Assembly (NCBI RefSeq): GCF_013149275.1
Contig: NZ_JABGNA010000006.1
Span: forward strand, 1-64,000
DNA length: 64,000 nt
Source of the DNA: Mucilaginibacter sp. SG564
GTDB taxonomy: Bacteria > Bacteroidota > Bacteroidia > Sphingobacteriales > Sphingobacteriaceae
Reading direction: 5' to 3'
The notes under the pieces are model-generated. The model saw only the letters and a program-made list of their open reading frames with translations. It made no database searches and was not told where the DNA came from. Of the stretch, positions 7,715-18,229 are shown one piece after another; position 1 is the stretch's first letter, and the number at the start of each line of letters is the position of its first letter. A program made the translations under genes and the position numbers.

Positions 7715-10700
7715 ATGGATATTAAAAAAGAACTAGAGAAACGCATACTGGTAATTGATGGGGCAATGGGTACCATGATACAACGGTACCAATTATCCGA
7801 GCAGGATTTTCGTGGGGAGCGTTTTAAAGATCACACGACCGACTTGCAGGGCAATAACGACCTGCTGAACATCACCCGCCCTGATATTATCAAGGCTATA
7901 CATGCCGAATACCTGGATGCCGGTGCCGATATTATTGAAACGAATACCTTCAGCACGCAAATAATTTCCCTGGCCGATTATAAGCTGGAGGAGCTGGCTT
8001 ATGAGCTGAGTTTTGAAGGTGCACGCCTGGCCCGAGAAGTTGCCGAAGAATATACCGCCAAAAATCCGGCTAAACCTCGTTTTGTGGCAGGTGCTGTTGG
8101 GCCAACCAACCGTACCGCATCGCTGTCCCCAGATGTAAATGATCCGGGATATCGTGCTGTAACATTTGATGACCTGGCCGAAGCTTATTATGACCAGGTA
8201 CGTGGCCTGGTTGATGGCGGCAGCGATCTGTTGCTCGTTGAAACCATATTTGATACCCTGAACGCCAAGGCTGCTTTATTTGCTATCAACAGGTATGCAA
8301 ATGAATCGGGTAAACATCTGCCTATTATGATCTCAGGTACTATTACCGATGCTTCGGGGCGTACCCTGTCGGGTCAAACTGTGGAGGCTTTCTGGAACTC
8401 GGTACGGCATGCTAACCTGCTTTCGGTAGGTTTAAACTGTGCTTTGGGTGCTAAAGAAATGCGGCCTCACCTGGCCGAGCTTTCCGAAAAAGCCGATGTA
8501 TTTATATCAGCTTATCCTAACGCGGGTTTGCCTAACGAGTTTGGCCAATATGATGAAACCGCGCACGAAACCGCTCATCAGCTGGATGATTTTATAAAAG
8601 CGGGCCTGGTAAACATTGTGGGTGGATGTTGCGGTACTACACCTGAGCACATTAAATGTATTGCCGAAAAAGCCGCTAAATATTCGCCAAGGATAGTTCC
8701 TACGGTCGATCCGAACCTGCGCTTGAGCGGATTGGAAGCTGTTACCATCACCCCCGAAAGCATTTTTGTGAACGTGGGTGAGCGTACCAACATTACCGGA
8801 TCGCCCAAATTTTCGAAACTGATCCTTGCCGAGGATTATGAAGCGGCTTTGGCCGTAGCCCTACAGCAGGTAGAAGGAGGAGCCCAGGTGATAGATATTA
8901 ACATGGATGAAGGTATGATCGATTCGGAAGCAGTGATGGTGAAGTTCCTGAACCTGGTAGCTTCTGAACCGGATATTGCCAAACTGCCCATCATGATCGA
9001 CTCCTCAAAATGGACAGTCATTGAAGCGGGATTAAAATGCATCCAGGGCAAGGGCATCGTAAATTCCATCTCGCTGAAAGAAGGCGAAGAAAAGTTCAAA
9101 GAACATGCCCGTAAAATATTAAGCTATGGAGCTGCTACGGTAGTAATGGCTTTTGACGAAACCGGTCAGGCCGATTCGCTGCAGCGCCGTATCGAGATAT
9201 GTAAACGTTCTTATGATATCCTGGTGAATGAAGTTGGTTTTCCTCCTCAGGACATCATATTCGATCCCAATATATTAACCGTAGCCACCGGTCTGGAAGA
9301 GCACAATAACTACGCCGTCGACTTTATTGAAGCTACCCGCTGGATAAAACAAAATCTGCCGTATGCCAAAGTAAGTGGTGGGGTAAGTAATATCTCCTTC
9401 TCGTTCAGGGGCAATAATGTAGTGCGCGAGGCGATGCACTCTGCATTTTTATACCATGCCATCCGTGCAGGTATGGATATGGGTATTGTAAATGCCGGTA
9501 TGCTGGAAGTGTACCAGGAAATTGATAAGACCTTATTAGAGCTGGTTGAAGATGTGCTGCTGAACCGCCGTGAGGATGCCACTGAACGCCTGGTAGAATA
9601 TGCCGATACCATCAAAAGTAAAGGCAAAGAGGTAGTGCGTGACGAAGAATGGCGCAAAGGTACTGTTCAGGAACGTCTTTCACATGCCTTGGTAAAAGGC
9701 ATCATCGAATACCTGGATGATGATGTGGAAGAGGCCCGTTTGGCATACAGCAAACCGCTGGAAGTAATAGAAGGCCCGCTGATGGACGGGATGAACATCG
9801 TGGGCGACCTGTTTGGAGCCGGTAAAATGTTTTTGCCACAGGTAGTAAAATCGGCCCGGGTAATGAAAAAGGCGGTGGCCTATCTGCTGCCTTTTATCGA
9901 GCTCGAAAAACAAAGGGTTATTGCCGCCGGTGAAGATTCAAGCGGTAGCCGGGCCAATGCCGGTAAAATATTAATGGCTACCGTGAAAGGTGATGTGCAT
10001 GATATTGGTAAAAATATAGTAGGTGTAGTTTTGGCCTGTAATAACTTCGAGATCATTGACCTGGGCGTGATGGTGCCTGCGCAAAAAATTATTGAAGAAG
10101 CCAAAGCTCAGAATGTGGACATTATTGGCTTGAGCGGACTGATCACTCCTTCGCTTGACGAAATGGTGCATTTTGCCAAGGAAATGGAGCGAAACGGCTT
10201 TACTATTCCGTTAATTGTTGGCGGCGCAACCACATCGCGCATCCATGCTGCCGTGAAGATCGACCCGAACTATTCCGGTCCGGTAATTCATGGAATCGAC
10301 GCATCGCGAAGCGTGACGATGTGCAGTAATTTAATGAGTAAGGATAACCGCGATGCTTACATCCAAAGTATAAAAGACGAGTATGCTAAGGCCCGTGAAG
10401 CGCATCTGAACAAAAAATCAGACAAGCGTTTTGTGACTATAGATGATGCCCGTAAGTCAAAATTCCAGATCAGTCTGGATGGCGATGTGGCTATAAAACC
10501 AACGTTTACCGGCACCAAAGTATTTGAATCGTACCCACTGGAAGAGTTGGTGCCCTATATCGACTGGACACCGTTTTTCCATACCTGGGAACTCCGCGGC
10601 AGTTACCCCAAAATATTTGCCGATAAATTTATAGGCGATGAAGCTAAAAAGCTTTATGATGATGCACAGGAATTACTGAAAAGAATTGTGGATCAGAAAC

Positions 10701-11404
10701 TGTTAAAAGCCTGTGGCGTGATAGGATTTTGGCCAGCCAATAGTGTGGGTGATGATATAGAATTATACACTGATGAAAGCCGAACGCAACTGTTAACCCG
10801 CATACATACCCTGCGGCAGCAAACCGAAAAAATGAAAGGTGACCCATATTATGCCCTGTCGGATTTTATTGCGCCGAAAGAAAGTGGAGTGCCCGATTAC
10901 ATGGGGGGCTTTGCTGTAACAACGGGTTTGGGCTGCGATGAACTGGTAGAAGAATTTGAGCGTGACCATGACGATTATAACAGCATTATGGCCAAAGCAT
11001 TGGCCGATCGTTTGGCCGAAGCCTTTGCCGAAAAAATGCATGAGCTGGTGCGTAAAGAGCACTGGGGCTATTCAAAAGGCGAACAGTTAAGTAACGAAGA
11101 CCTGATCAAGGAAGAATATCAAGGTATCCGCCCGGCGCCGGGCTATCCGGCCTGTCCGGATCATACCGAGAAAACCACCTTGTTTGATCTGCTCAAGGCT
11201 GAGGATAACGCCCACATGCATCTCACCGAAAGTTTGGCCATGATGCCGGCTGCATCGGTAAGCGGCTTCTACTTCGCGCATCCGCAGGCCAGGTATTTTG
11301 GCCTGGGTAAGATCAGTAAAGATCAGGTGGAGGATTATGCTACCCGTAAGAACATGGATCTCGAAACGGTTGAACGCTGGCTTAGTCCGAATATTAACTA
11401 TTGA
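7715..11404 (+). CDS. metH: Cobalamin-dependent methionine synthase MetH
   Basis: A full-length, 1229-residue B12-dependent methionine synthase, which moves the methyl of 5-methyltetrahydrofolate to homocysteine through methylcobalamin in the cytoplasm. The homocysteine domain (about 1-330) has zinc ligands Cys242, Cys305 and Cys306. The pterin domain (about 350-620) starts at [13 protein letters not shown]. The cap and B12 domains (about 650-890) contain DVHDIG with base-off ligand His762. The C-terminal reactivation domain (about 910-1229) carries RGSYP and [15 protein letters not shown]. No domain is missing. The SAM riboswitch upstream and metF downstream place it in methionine regeneration, with folate supplied by MetF. 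Confidence 0.97.
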   Translation: MDIKKELEKRILVIDGAMGTMIQRYQLSEQDFRGERFKDHTTDLQGNNDLLNITRPDIIKAIHAEYLDAGADIIETNTFSTQIISLADYKLEELAYELSFEGARLAREVAEEYTAKNPAKPRFVAGAVGPTNRTASLSPDVNDPGYRAVTFDDLAEAYYDQVRGLVDGGSDLLLVETIFDTLNAKAALFAINRYANESGKHLPIMISGTITDASGRTLSGQTVEAFWNSVRHANLLSVGLNCALGAKEMRPHLAELSEKADVFISAYPNAGLPNEFGQYDETAHETAHQLDDFIKAGLVNIVGGCCGTTPEHIKCIAEKAAKYSPRIVPTVDPNLRLSGLEAVTITPESIFVNVGERTNITGSPKFSKLILAEDYEAALAVALQQVEGGAQVIDINMDEGMIDSEAVMVKFLNLVASEPDIAKLPIMIDSSKWTVIEAGLKCIQGKGIVNSISLKEGEEKFKEHARKILSYGAATVVMAFDETGQADSLQRRIEICKRSYDILVNEVGFPPQDIIFDPNILTVATGLEEHNNYAVDFIEATRWIKQNLPYAKVSGGVSNISFSFRGNNVVREAMHSAFLYHAIRAGMDMGIVNAGMLEVYQEIDKTLLELVEDVLLNRREDATERLVEYADTIKSKGKEVVRDEEWRKGTVQERLSHALVKGIIEYLDDDVEEARLAYSKPLEVIEGPLMDGMNIVGDLFGAGKMFLPQVVKSARVMKKAVAYLLPFIELEKQRVIAAGEDSSGSRANAGKILMATVKGDVHDIGKNIVGVVLACNNFEIIDLGVMVPAQKIIEEAKAQNVDIIGLSGLITPSLDEMVHFAKEMERNGFTIPLIVGGATTSRIHAAVKIDPNYSGPVIHGIDASRSVTMCSNLMSKDNRDAYIQSIKDEYAKAREAHLNKKSDKRFVTIDDARKSKFQISLDGDVAIKPTFTGTKVFESYPLEELVPYIDWTPFFHTWELRGSYPKIFADKFIGDEAKKLYDDAQELLKRIVDQKLLKACGVIGFWPANSVGDDIELYTDESRTQLLTRIHTLRQQTEKMKGDPYYALSDFIAPKESGVPDYMGGFAVTTGLGCDELVEEFERDHDDYNSIMAKALADRLAEAFAEKMHELVRKEHWGYSKGEQLSNEDLIKEEYQGIRPAPGYPACPDHTEKTTLFDLLKAEDNAHMHLTESLAMMPAASVSGFYFAHPQARYFGLGKISKDQVEDYATRKNMDLETVERWLSPNINY

Positions 11405-11457
11405 ATTAAATAAAAACAAAACACACGTGTCATTGCGAAGAAATAAACACAAATAGA

Positions 11458-11543
11458 CGTCATTGCGAGCGTAGCGTGGCAATCCCCAATAAGCAGAGTC
11501 GCTTTGTATAGTTAGGGATTGCCACGCTACGCTCGCAATGACG
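11458..11543. repeat. CATTGCGAG palindromic repeat, intact copy
   Basis: Arms 11458-11485 and 11516-11543 are perfect 28-bp inverted complements around a 30-base loop. Partial words of the same repeat flank it (TCATTGCGAAG near 11430, CTCGCAATGACG near 11558), as if copies had nested or decayed. It lies between metH and metF and may act as an RNA stabiliser or attenuator, though that is inference. Confidence 0.85.
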
Positions 11544-11607
11544 GAAGAATAAAAATCTCGCAATGACGGAATGATAAAAACGCAACCCGAGCCCCGCAAC
11601 CCGAACC

Positions 11608-12564
11608 ATGAAAATAACCGAACATATAGCTAATGCAGCAGGCAAAACACTTTTCTCTTTTGAGCTAATTCCACCACTAAAGGGACAAAGCATACAGGGC
11701 ATATATAACGCTATTGATCCGTTAATGGAGTTTAAGCCGCCATTTATTGATGTGACCTCGCTGCGCGAGGACTATATTTATAAGCAGCACCCCAATGGTT
11801 TGTTGGAGAAATTAAGCTATCGCAAACGCCCCGGCACTATTGCCATCTGCGCGGCTATCATGAACCGGTATAAGGTAGATACCGTTCCGCATTTGCTTTG
11901 TGGTGGTTTTACCCGTGATGAAACGGAGAACGCCCTGATCGAGTTGGAGTTTTTGGGTATCGAGAATGTACTGGTATTGCGTGGCGATGCCCGCAGCAGC
12001 GATTCATCGTTTGTGCCTACTCCCAACGGGCATGCTTATGCTACCGATCTGCTACAGCAGGTAGTGAACATGAACAATGGTGTTTATTTGCATGAAGATT
12101 ATGATAATATCGCCAAAACCAATTTCTGTATTGGGGTGGCCGGTTATCCCGAAAAACATTTTGAAGCCCCAAACCTAAAAACAGACTTTAAATACCTGAA
12201 ACAAAAGGTAGATATGGGTGCCAGCTTTATTGTTACCCAGATGTTTTTTGATAATCAGAAATATTTTGATTTTGTGAACAATTGCCGGGCCAACGGCATC
12301 ACGGTACCTATTATACCAGGGTTGAAACCTATCACCACTTCAAAACAATTAACAGGTTTAGCCAAAACTTTTCATATTGATATGCCAGAGGATTTGTGTG
12401 ATGCTATTCACGGATGTAAATCAGAAAAAGATGTAAAAGATATGGGGATTGAGTGGATGATAAACCAATGTAAAGAGCTGGTGAAATTTGGTGTGCCCGT
12501 ATTGCATTTTTATACCATGAGCAACGCCGGGCCAACCAAACGCATAGCCGAGGCTATATTTTAG
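11608..12564 (+). CDS. metF: Methylenetetrahydrofolate reductase MetF
   Basis: A 318-residue flavoprotein that reduces 5,10-methylene-THF to 5-methyl-THF, the methyl donor for MetH. The TIM-barrel marks are FSFELIPP at the start (FEFFPP in many homologues), VLVLRGDA in the middle, and FIVTQMFFDNQKYFDFV. The length is normal for single-domain bacterial MetF. It follows metH in the same direction after a gap of about 200 bases filled by a palindromic repeat, so it may share the riboswitch-controlled transcript or have its own promoter. Confidence 0.95.
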   Translation: MKITEHIANAAGKTLFSFELIPPLKGQSIQGIYNAIDPLMEFKPPFIDVTSLREDYIYKQHPNGLLEKLSYRKRPGTIAICAAIMNRYKVDTVPHLLCGGFTRDETENALIELEFLGIENVLVLRGDARSSDSSFVPTPNGHAYATDLLQQVVNMNNGVYLHEDYDNIAKTNFCIGVAGYPEKHFEAPNLKTDFKYLKQKVDMGASFIVTQMFFDNQKYFDFVNNCRANGITVPIIPGLKPITTSKQLTGLAKTFHIDMPEDLCDAIHGCKSEKDVKDMGIEWMINQCKELVKFGVPVLHFYTMSNAGPTKRIAEAIF

Positions 12565-12650
12565 TAATTAGCTATTCTAAATGTTTTGGAGCTAAAATGC
12601 TGACTAAAAATTTATATTTTTAGTTTTATTATTCTCCATAACAGTTGCCT

Positions 12651-13208
12651 ATGGATATTTTCAGCCATATCAAGTCTGCCATTGGTATTATACTGGGTTT
12701 GAGTATTACGCACCTGCTCCGGGGAGCTGCCAAGCAAATTCAGCATCCTGGGCGCAGTAAACCCTATTGGGTACATTCCCTATGGTCGTTTTACCTGTTT
12801 ATCTTACTGCTCCATTTTTGGTGGTGGGAGTATAATCTGCACGATATTAAACACTGGCTTTTTGCCGAATACCTTTTTGTAATTATTTACATCGTAGTAT
12901 ACTATAGTGTTTGCGCTTTACTATATCCCGATGACCTGAATGATTATAAAGATTATGAAGATTATTTTTACTCCCGCCGAAAATGGATCTTCGGCATATT
13001 GGGTTTTAGCTATTTACTTGATATTATTGATACCCTGATCAAAGGCAACACCTACCTGCATCATTACGGCATTGAATACCCCATCCGTAACGTTACTCAC
13101 TTTGTGCTGTGCATGGTGGCTATAAAAGTAAACAATCGGGCATTTCATGCCGTATTGGTGATTGTTTTTATTGTGTACGAGTTTTCCTATATATTACGAT
13201 TGTTTTAA
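12651..13208 (+). CDS. Six-helix membrane protein (hypothetical)
   Basis: The ATG at 12651 gives 185 residues. An upstream in-frame TTG would add two residues and is less likely. About five or six hydrophobic segments are visible, with an early ILGLSITHLLRG, a tryptophan-rich HFWWWEY and an acidic loop DLNDYKDYEDYFYSRRKW. Similar uncharacterised membrane proteins occur in Bacteroidota. No catalytic motif is seen and neighbours give no clue. A terminator-like hairpin follows at once. Confidence 0.7.
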   Translation: MDIFSHIKSAIGIILGLSITHLLRGAAKQIQHPGRSKPYWVHSLWSFYLFILLLHFWWWEYNLHDIKHWLFAEYLFVIIYIVVYYSVCALLYPDDLNDYKDYEDYFYSRRKWIFGILGFSYLLDIIDTLIKGNTYLHHYGIEYPIRNVTHFVLCMVAIKVNNRAFHAVLVIVFIVYEFSYILRLF

Positions 13209-13215
13209 AATGTAA

Positions 13216-13243
13216 AAGGGCAGCGCATTAAGGCTTCGCCCTT
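13216..13243 (+). terminator. Probable terminator hairpin
   Basis: AAGGGC (13216-13221) pairs with GCCCTT (13238-13243), with A/T extension of the stem on both sides and a TTATTTAT tail. It lies just after the membrane protein gene. The stem is short and the loop fairly long, so confidence is moderate. Confidence 0.5.
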
Positions 13244-13604
13244 ATTTATAAGATCAGTTTATAGTTGTTATAAACCTAAATAATAAATTTAATGCCGGCA
13301 ATATCTGCTTGTTAATTATTGTTAATAACTATTTGCGTCAATTATACGGACCTTTAGCATAAAGGCTTTATATGGCATAATAATAGCATTTTATGCGCCG
13401 CGTAATATTACAGTTTTTGATACGTAAAATTACGTGATCTTATACTTCCCTGGAATCAATTGAAGCTTGTTATTTGCTGTTTATGAGTTTGTTACGTGAT
13501 TGTTAATGCTGGGATAAGTTTTACGTCCCGGTTCGGATTTGTTGAATTAATTACTAATTAATGTTAGTTTTAACCACTAATCCCAAACCCTATTAATTAA
13601 AATC
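13244..13604. other. Gap, AT-rich, no gene seen
   Basis: No reading frame here looks coding. The stretch is AT-rich and has several TTACGTGAT/GTTACGTGATTG words around 13430 and 13492 that could be regulator sites for the downstream gene. The run TTAATTACTAATTAATGTTAG just before 13605 is a likely promoter neighbourhood. Confidence 0.4.
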
Positions 13605-14120
13605 ATGGAAACAACAACTACAACAACAGAAACACAACAGGCAAGAGGTGTTATCACTGGTAACGAAGGCGCCGTTATAAGCCTTGATAGTGCCGCGAGG
13701 TTTACTGCCAATCACAGGCACCGCAGCCCCAAAGGCGCAGCTATTTCCCAGCTTTTTGGACAGGTGATTGTCAACAAGATCCTTGCTCAGCCAGGTTGCT
13801 TGGCTATCCGTATTTATTACGCCAACAGGCAACAGCTAAGTGGTTTTCAAAAGTTTTTTGTAGCCATTGGTAACTTTTTTATCAAAACCATTGCCAATGC
13901 CGATGGCGATATGCGTTTTGTAATATCAGGTGTTACCGAAGATGGTGAAGATATGCTGCCTGGCGATATGAAAGGTGAGACCGTTATGTCTACGACATAT
14001 TCAACCAATGTGAAGACATTTAAATTATTAGACTCTATGGACGATAACTCCTTAGGTGATGATTCATATCCTTGCCCAGGCTCAACGGGTTGTCCTAAAA
14101 ACAAGCTAACAGGCGGTTGA
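13605..14120 (+). CDS. Hypothetical protein with Thr-rich start and CPGSTGCPK tail
   Basis: A 171-residue protein that I do not recognise. It begins with a run of threonines, has no signal peptide and no strong membrane helix, and shows a mildly hydrophobic centre (KFFVAIGNFFIKTIANADGDMRF). The C-terminus has two cysteines in CPGSTGCPK. It starts a same-direction series with a membrane protein, a kinase and a response regulator 40 bases downstream, so it may belong to that signalling group, but no function is claimed. Confidence 0.65.
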   Translation: METTTTTTETQQARGVITGNEGAVISLDSAARFTANHRHRSPKGAAISQLFGQVIVNKILAQPGCLAIRIYYANRQQLSGFQKFFVAIGNFFIKTIANADGDMRFVISGVTEDGEDMLPGDMKGETVMSTTYSTNVKTFKLLDSMDDNSLGDDSYPCPGSTGCPKNKLTGG

Positions 14121-14160
14121 TTATTTAAAAACTTTGATAAATATTCTATAACCCTAAGGT

Positions 14161-14796
14161 ATGGCTATCGATGTTACATTGGTCATTATTTCTACAATAT
14201 CAGGTTTTTTCCCTGTAGTTACGGCTATTTATAATTATAGACATCTTGATAAAGTATTAAAAATAGCCGCAGCCTTTTTTCTTGTTGAATCGCTTTTTGA
14301 TCCAATTATGTGGATCTTGCCTCATTGGTTCCATGTCAAGAACAACATGCCGTCTATTCATATTAATATTATAGTCACGGTTTCGTTTTTTACAGTTATC
14401 TATTATAAGCTTTTCACAAAGCCGGTTTTAAAAAAGATCACTATAACGCTTTCTGCAGTTACCTTAATTATAGCATTATATCATAGTTTGAATTTGCAGG
14501 AATATCCTTCTGTTTCAAAAACAGCTATGGGTATTTTACTTATCTTTTTATCATTGACTTATTTTTATCAGCTACTTAATCCTGAAAAATTTGTTGATAT
14601 TGAAAAGCAAGGGCTTTTCTGGATAAATGCGGGGGTTCTGATATATTATGCTGTTAATATCTTTCTTTTCATGATATTTACACAAATACCGCTTGAAGAT
14701 CGGCCCAATTATTATATCATTAACAGCATAACTAACATTATTTCCAATATATTATTTTCAGTAGGATTATTTTGCAAGCCACAGGAAACAACCTGA
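14161..14796 (+). CDS. Multi-helix membrane protein, probable sensor partner
   Basis: A 211-residue protein of roughly seven transmembrane helices without catalytic motifs. Its stop codon overlaps the start of the following histidine kinase by about 25 bases, which implies translational coupling. Pairs of this kind occur in Bacteroidota, where a 7TM-like protein is encoded just before a short HisKA_3 kinase that lacks its own sensor domain. A sensing role is therefore inferred from context only. Confidence 0.7.
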   Translation: MAIDVTLVIISTISGFFPVVTAIYNYRHLDKVLKIAAAFFLVESLFDPIMWILPHWFHVKNNMPSIHINIIVTVSFFTVIYYKLFTKPVLKKITITLSAVTLIIALYHSLNLQEYPSVSKTAMGILLIFLSLTYFYQLLNPEKFVDIEKQGLFWINAGVLIYYAVNIFLFMIFTQIPLEDRPNYYIINSITNIISNILFSVGLFCKPQETT

Positions 14797-15554
14797 TCCC
14801 GGTATTAATTATCGGGACTTTGGTGGTTGTTATATTAATTACTTGCCTGTTTTTCTTTGTGATCATTTACCAGCGTAAAATGCTGAAGAATCAGAAAGAA
14901 TTACGTACGCTGCATGATCAGCGGCAAGGCGATTTGATGAACGCTGTTTTTGAAACACAAGAGAGCGAACGCAAGCGCCTTGCCGAAGATTTGCATGATA
15001 GTGTGGGGCAAGTTCTGTCGGCCATTAAGCTCAATATGCATCGGCTGGATAAAAACTGCATCAGCCAAAGCTCCCAGCCCCTGCTGGCTGATACCCGAAG
15101 ACTAATTGACGAGAGTATCCAGGAAATACGCAACATTATCCACAACGTTTTACCCCCGGTGCTTACCGATTACGGTTTCCTGATAGCTTTGGAAGCCCTG
15201 GGTAATAAAGTAGAGCAGGCTACACGTATTAAAGTAAGGTTTGAAAAAAAAATAAGCGACCAGCGTTTTCCCCATGAAATTGAGCTGGCGCTATACCGCA
15301 TAGCGCAGGAGCTTTTTGGCAATGCTATCAAACACGCTGATGCTACTATTATTCATCTCTCGGTAAAACAGGAGGGTGATTTTATGGTGATGGAATTTAA
15401 AGATAACGGAGTGGGATTTAAATTGAATGAAGTAAAACAAGGGTTCGGTATTAAGAACCTGGAAAGCCGGGTACAACTCATCAACGGCGAAATTAATATT
15501 ATAAGCAAGCCATCGGCGGGTACATTTACTACTATTAGATTAAAAATAGAATAA
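14772..15554 (+). CDS. NarL-type sensor histidine kinase (HisKA_3)
   Basis: A 260-residue membrane histidine kinase with one N-terminal helix (residues 9-33) and no periplasmic domain. The HisKA_3 dimerisation helix has ERKRLAEDLHDSVGQ, with phospho-acceptor His75. The ATPase domain shows the N box ELFGNAIKHA, DNGVGFK and GFGIKNLESR. The start is TTG at 14772 inside the upstream gene, chosen because the helix begins there; no in-frame ATG precedes the H box in a better place. Its partner is most likely the response regulator 140 bases downstream. Confidence 0.9.
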   Translation: MQATGNNLIPVLIIGTLVVVILITCLFFFVIIYQRKMLKNQKELRTLHDQRQGDLMNAVFETQESERKRLAEDLHDSVGQVLSAIKLNMHRLDKNCISQSSQPLLADTRRLIDESIQEIRNIIHNVLPPVLTDYGFLIALEALGNKVEQATRIKVRFEKKISDQRFPHEIELALYRIAQELFGNAIKHADATIIHLSVKQEGDFMVMEFKDNGVGFKLNEVKQGFGIKNLESRVQLINGEINIISKPSAGTFTTIRLKIE

Positions 15555-15559
15555 TTCAT

Positions 15560-15658
15560 TATCAAGTAGTTAGCATCAGGTATCACGACTTTGATCATAA
15601 GATGTGCTATATTTAACCGCGAATAATCACGATACTTGACACTGGCTACTTGATACTA
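15560..15658. repeat. TATCAAGTAGCTAG inverted-repeat element, copy 2
   Basis: TATCAAGTAGTTAGCATCAG at the left faces GATACTTGACACTGGCTACT at the right, an imperfect inverted pair of the same family as 7598-7711. The middle differs from copy 1. It lies between the kinase and the response regulator, about 35 bases before the latter's start. Confidence 0.7.
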
Positions 15659-15692
15659 TTTACTATCTTTATAGCCAACTATTTGTTATACA

Positions 15693-16346
15693 ATGAGTAC
15701 GATAAAATTAGGCATTATTGATGATCATAAAATTTTCAGGAACGGATTAAAAGCAACGTTAGAAGATTGTGAAGATTTTGACCTGATATTAGAAGCATCA
15801 AATGGCAAAGAACTGATTGGGCTGTTAACCGATAGATCTCCGGATGTATTATTGATGGATATCAAGATGCCCGAGATGGATGGTATCCAAACCGCTGATT
15901 ATGTGCACCAACACTATAAGCATATCAAGATACTGGCGCTATCGATGTTTAACGAAGACAAATATATCGTAGATATGATGAAGGCCGGGGCATCGGGTTA
16001 TCTGCTTAAAAATGCCGAACCGGAGGAGATCATTGAAGCCATATCAACAGTATATCACAAGGGTTTTTACTTTAACGAACACTTATCCATAACGCTGATC
16101 AAGCAATTGGTTACCAATGAGCACGGCGATAGTATTCCAAACAACAAGGCCGATCTTAACGAACGTGAAATTGAGGTGCTGAAACTGGTTTGCCAGGAAT
16201 ACTCTAACCAGGAAATAGCTGATAAAATATTCCTGAGCGTACGAACCGTTGAAGGATACCGGGCGCGCTTATTTGAAAAAACCTGTTCAAAAAACCTGGT
16301 AGGCCTGGTTATATATGCTATTAAACGCGGTATAATCAGTGTATAA
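15693..16346 (+). CDS. NarL/LuxR-type response regulator
   Basis: A 217-residue two-component regulator. The receiver domain (about 1-120) has the acidic pair at residues 10-11, phospho-acceptor Asp56 in LLMDIKMPEMDG, and Lys in YLLKNAEPEE. The LuxR-type HTH (about 150-215) contains LNEREIEVLKLVCQEYSNQE and IADKIFLSVRTVEGYRARL. It is the expected target of the HisKA_3 kinase upstream. The genes it controls are not visible, though the small operon itself is a candidate. Confidence 0.93.
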   Translation: MSTIKLGIIDDHKIFRNGLKATLEDCEDFDLILEASNGKELIGLLTDRSPDVLLMDIKMPEMDGIQTADYVHQHYKHIKILALSMFNEDKYIVDMMKAGASGYLLKNAEPEEIIEAISTVYHKGFYFNEHLSITLIKQLVTNEHGDSIPNNKADLNEREIEVLKLVCQEYSNQEIADKIFLSVRTVEGYRARLFEKTCSKNLVGLVIYAIKRGIISV

Positions 16347-16356
16347 CCCCCGGGTA

Positions 16357-17253
16357 TTAAGCAGATAACTTTTTATCGTCATTAAGCAGGTTACGCATAA
16401 ACCTTTTGCGGTAATTAAGTGGGCTCAGGTGCATTTTAGCCTTAAACATTTTGTAAAAGTGCGATACATCGCCAAAACCACTTTCAAAAGATATTTCTGA
16501 TATGGGCTTGTCTGTTTGTACCAGTTGTTGTATAGCATAATTAAGTCTGTACTCAATTATGGTTTCCATAAATGTTTTACGGGTTACTTTTTTAAAGTAC
16601 TTGCAAAACGCGTTAGTGGTCATGTTGGCTATACTTGCCGCGGCATCCAATGAAACTTGTTTTCTGAAATTTTCAACCAGATAAGCTAATACCGGATTTA
16701 TCCGCTCACGTTCTGCCAGGGAGCGCTCGGCTATCACCCGGTGCTGATCAAGCAGTATATAATCTTCGGATGATGCCATCCGTTGTAATATTTCCAGCAA
16801 AGATATCAATATCCGGAAATTGCTTTTTTCATCAGCCAATTTTAGCAAAAGCTCTTTTACTTCTTTTTGCGTGTCGGAGTGGAATAAAATACCGCAGCCA
16901 CTTTTTTGAAAAAGTTTTTTAATGTGCTGCAGCTCAAATTTATTAAAAAACTCATCGCCCAAAAAAGCGTCGTTAAATTGTATTACTATGGCGCTGGCTT
17001 CCTCAATAGGTATTTCACTGGATTCCAATTTCCAGCAGTGCGGAAGATTGGGGCCAAGTAATACCAGGTCGCCAGAAACAAAATCTTCCATGTGGCTGCC
17101 CACATAGCGTTTGCCTGTGCCTTTAATAACACATGTCAATTCATATTCTTCATGAAAATGGTAAGGGGCATCAAATGCCAGTTTATCAAATTTCCGGACA
17201 AGGAATGATTGACTGTTTGCGGGCTGAAGGACTTCGTAAGAGGCTTTGATCAT
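16357..17253 (-). CDS. AraC-family regulator with cupin sensor domain
   Basis: A 298-residue regulator. The N-terminal half is a cupin-like ligand domain (PYHFHEEYELTCVIKGTG and DLVLLGPNLPHCW). The C-terminal 100 residues are the double HTH (AAASIANMTTNAFCKYFKKV, then PISEISFESGFGDVSHFYKM). Such proteins commonly answer to sugars or small metabolites. It is divergent from the PhyH-type dioxygenase gene with about 125 bases between start codons, so it probably controls that gene and itself. The ligand is unknown. Confidence 0.88.
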   Translation of the reverse strand: MIKASYEVLQPANSQSFLVRKFDKLAFDAPYHFHEEYELTCVIKGTGKRYVGSHMEDFVSGDLVLLGPNLPHCWKLESSEIPIEEASAIVIQFNDAFLGDEFFNKFELQHIKKLFQKSGCGILFHSDTQKEVKELLLKLADEKSNFRILISLLEILQRMASSEDYILLDQHRVIAERSLAERERINPVLAYLVENFRKQVSLDAAASIANMTTNAFCKYFKKVTRKTFMETIIEYRLNYAIQQLVQTDKPISEISFESGFGDVSHFYKMFKAKMHLSPLNYRKRFMRNLLNDDKKLSA

Positions 17254-17379
17254 TGCATATTTTAACGTAAAGTAATGAATTTTATTGAGCGGTGGATAAT
17301 ATACGCCACTTTCCTGCCATTCATTTCATTTTTTTTTATATAAAGATAAGCTTCCTTTGAAAAAAAAGCTAATAAAATT

Positions 17380-18201
17380 ATGATTAGTGCATCTACCTAT
17401 CTGCCTGAGCTTGATAATTTTAAGAAATTACCTGCCGAAAGTATTCAAGAGTTTCGCGAAAAGGGACACACATTAATTAAAAACATTCTTTCAGAAGAAG
17501 AGATAAACGCCTATAGGCCTGTAATAGTAGGGGCCGCAGAAAGGTATAATACAGAAAAGCGCAAGCTGGAGGAAAGAGACACTTACGGGAAGGCTTTTTT
17601 ACAGATCATGAACTTATGGCAGGCTGATGCTGATAGTAAAAAATTTGTTACCGCCCGGCGAATGGCAAAAATAGCTGCCGATTTAATGGGGGTTGACAGT
17701 GTGCGGCTATATCATGATCAGGCTTTGTTCAAAGAGCCTGGCGGAGGGCCTACTCCATGGCACCAGGATCAGTATTATTGGCCTATTGATACCCACAATA
17801 CCATAACCATGTGGATGCCCCTGGTTGATATTGATGTAGATATGGGTATGTTAACTTTCGCGTCGGGATCATATGTTGACGGCGCGGTTTTTAACCATGA
17901 AATTTCTGACGAATCAGAATCGCTCTTTGATGATTATGTAAAACAAAAAGGGTTTGAGATCAGCAGAGCCAAAACTATGAAGGCGGGCGATGCCACCTGG
18001 CACCGAGGGTTTACTATTCATAACGCGCCGGGTAATAATTCAGATCGGATGCGCGAGATAATGACCATTATTTATGTGGCTGATGGTGCCCGGATAATCC
18101 CCTACAAAAATGAATGGCAAAAAAACGACCATCAAAAATGGCTCATGGGTAAACCTATAGGTGGATTGATCGACTCGGAGTTGAACCCGAAACTATTATA
18201 A
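17380..18201 (+). CDS. Phytanoyl-CoA dioxygenase (PhyH) family protein
   Basis: A 273-residue Fe(II)/2-oxoglutarate oxygenase of the PhyH family. The iron-binding HxD sits in TPWHQDQYYW and the distal His is probably in ATWHRGFTIHNAPGNN, followed by an arginine suited to 2-oxoglutarate. Members hydroxylate varied substrates, and nothing here fixes which. Paired divergently with an AraC/cupin regulator, it looks like a regulated catabolic or modification gene. It is convergent with the egt operon and not part of it. Confidence 0.87.
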   Translation: MISASTYLPELDNFKKLPAESIQEFREKGHTLIKNILSEEEINAYRPVIVGAAERYNTEKRKLEERDTYGKAFLQIMNLWQADADSKKFVTARRMAKIAADLMGVDSVRLYHDQALFKEPGGGPTPWHQDQYYWPIDTHNTITMWMPLVDIDVDMGMLTFASGSYVDGAVFNHEISDESESLFDDYVKQKGFEISRAKTMKAGDATWHRGFTIHNAPGNNSDRMREIMTIIYVADGARIIPYKNEWQKNDHQKWLMGKPIGGLIDSELNPKLL

Positions 18202-18229
18202 TATTTTTGTCTGAACCATGATTTTTGGG

